A stretch of DNA of 16,011 bases from CAZIVE01 sp964542435 (GTDB lineage: Bacteria > Bacteroidota > Bacteroidia > Bacteroidales > Tannerellaceae), in contig CAZIVE010000061.1 in assembly GCA_964542435.1 (NCBI GenBank), positions 1-16,011 of the forward strand, written 5' to 3'. A program made the translations under genes and the position numbers. The notes below the pieces were generated by a model. That model was not told the origin of the DNA. It saw only the letters and a program-made list of their open reading frames with translations, and did no database searches. Positions 15,989-16,011 of the stretch are shown here, one piece after another (positions within the stretch are counted from its first letter, which is position 1; each line of letters starts with the position of its first letter).

Positions 15989-16011
15989 ACAATAGCATTA
16001 AATTATGAGAC

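Overview
The window looks like a chromosomal segment of a gut-type member of the Bacteroidales; Parabacteroides or Bacteroides is the best guess. The reasons are moderate GC with short AT-rich gaps, starts without a clear Shine-Dalgarno sequence, candidate -7 boxes of the TAnnTTTG type, and protein families common in that order: Tat-type Gfo/Idh/MocA oxidoreductases, secreted nucleoside-hydrolase-like lipoproteins and TPR-containing sensor kinases. Species cannot be fixed from the sequence alone. Every gene I can support is on the minus strand, so the text below runs from high to low coordinates.

Region 14477-6800 is an operon-like run of five sensor histidine kinases. The first gene encodes a soluble two-PAS kinase. 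Four paralogous membrane kinases follow, each with a signal peptide, a periplasmic helical (TPR-like) sensor region, a short coiled coil, one membrane segment, HisKA and HATPase. Three of the four junctions are ATGA overlaps and the fourth is a 19-bp gap. No receiver or DNA-binding domain is encoded in the window. The fourth membrane paralogue, at 12658-14480, is interrupted by exactly 100 N. Frame arithmetic and comparison with its siblings indicate that about 242 bp are really missing and that the gene is probably intact. The siblings are mosaic: two share an identical 68-residue HisKA core although their other domains group differently, which suggests gene conversion.

Region 6506-5472 is a stand-alone gene for a nucleoside-hydrolase-like lipoprotein, followed by a clear intrinsic terminator. 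Region 5363-3278 is a three-gene operon: an unrecognised cytoplasmic protein, a GtrA-like membrane protein and a GtrB/DPM1-like GT2 glycosyltransferase. It probably makes and flips a polyprenyl-phosphate-linked sugar for surface glycan modification. Region 3073-622 is a two-gene operon of a Tat-exported Gfo/Idh/MocA oxidoreductase and a Tat-exported xylose-isomerase-like TIM barrel protein. It probably acts on sugars in the periplasm and ends in an intrinsic terminator.

Positions 1-566 hold no convincing gene. This stretch contains an AT-rich imperfect inverted repeat and a nested tandem repeat, with 8-bp TTGACACT units inside copies of about 105 bp. The most interesting parts of the window are the kinase array with its mosaic phosphotransfer domains and this repeat tract.
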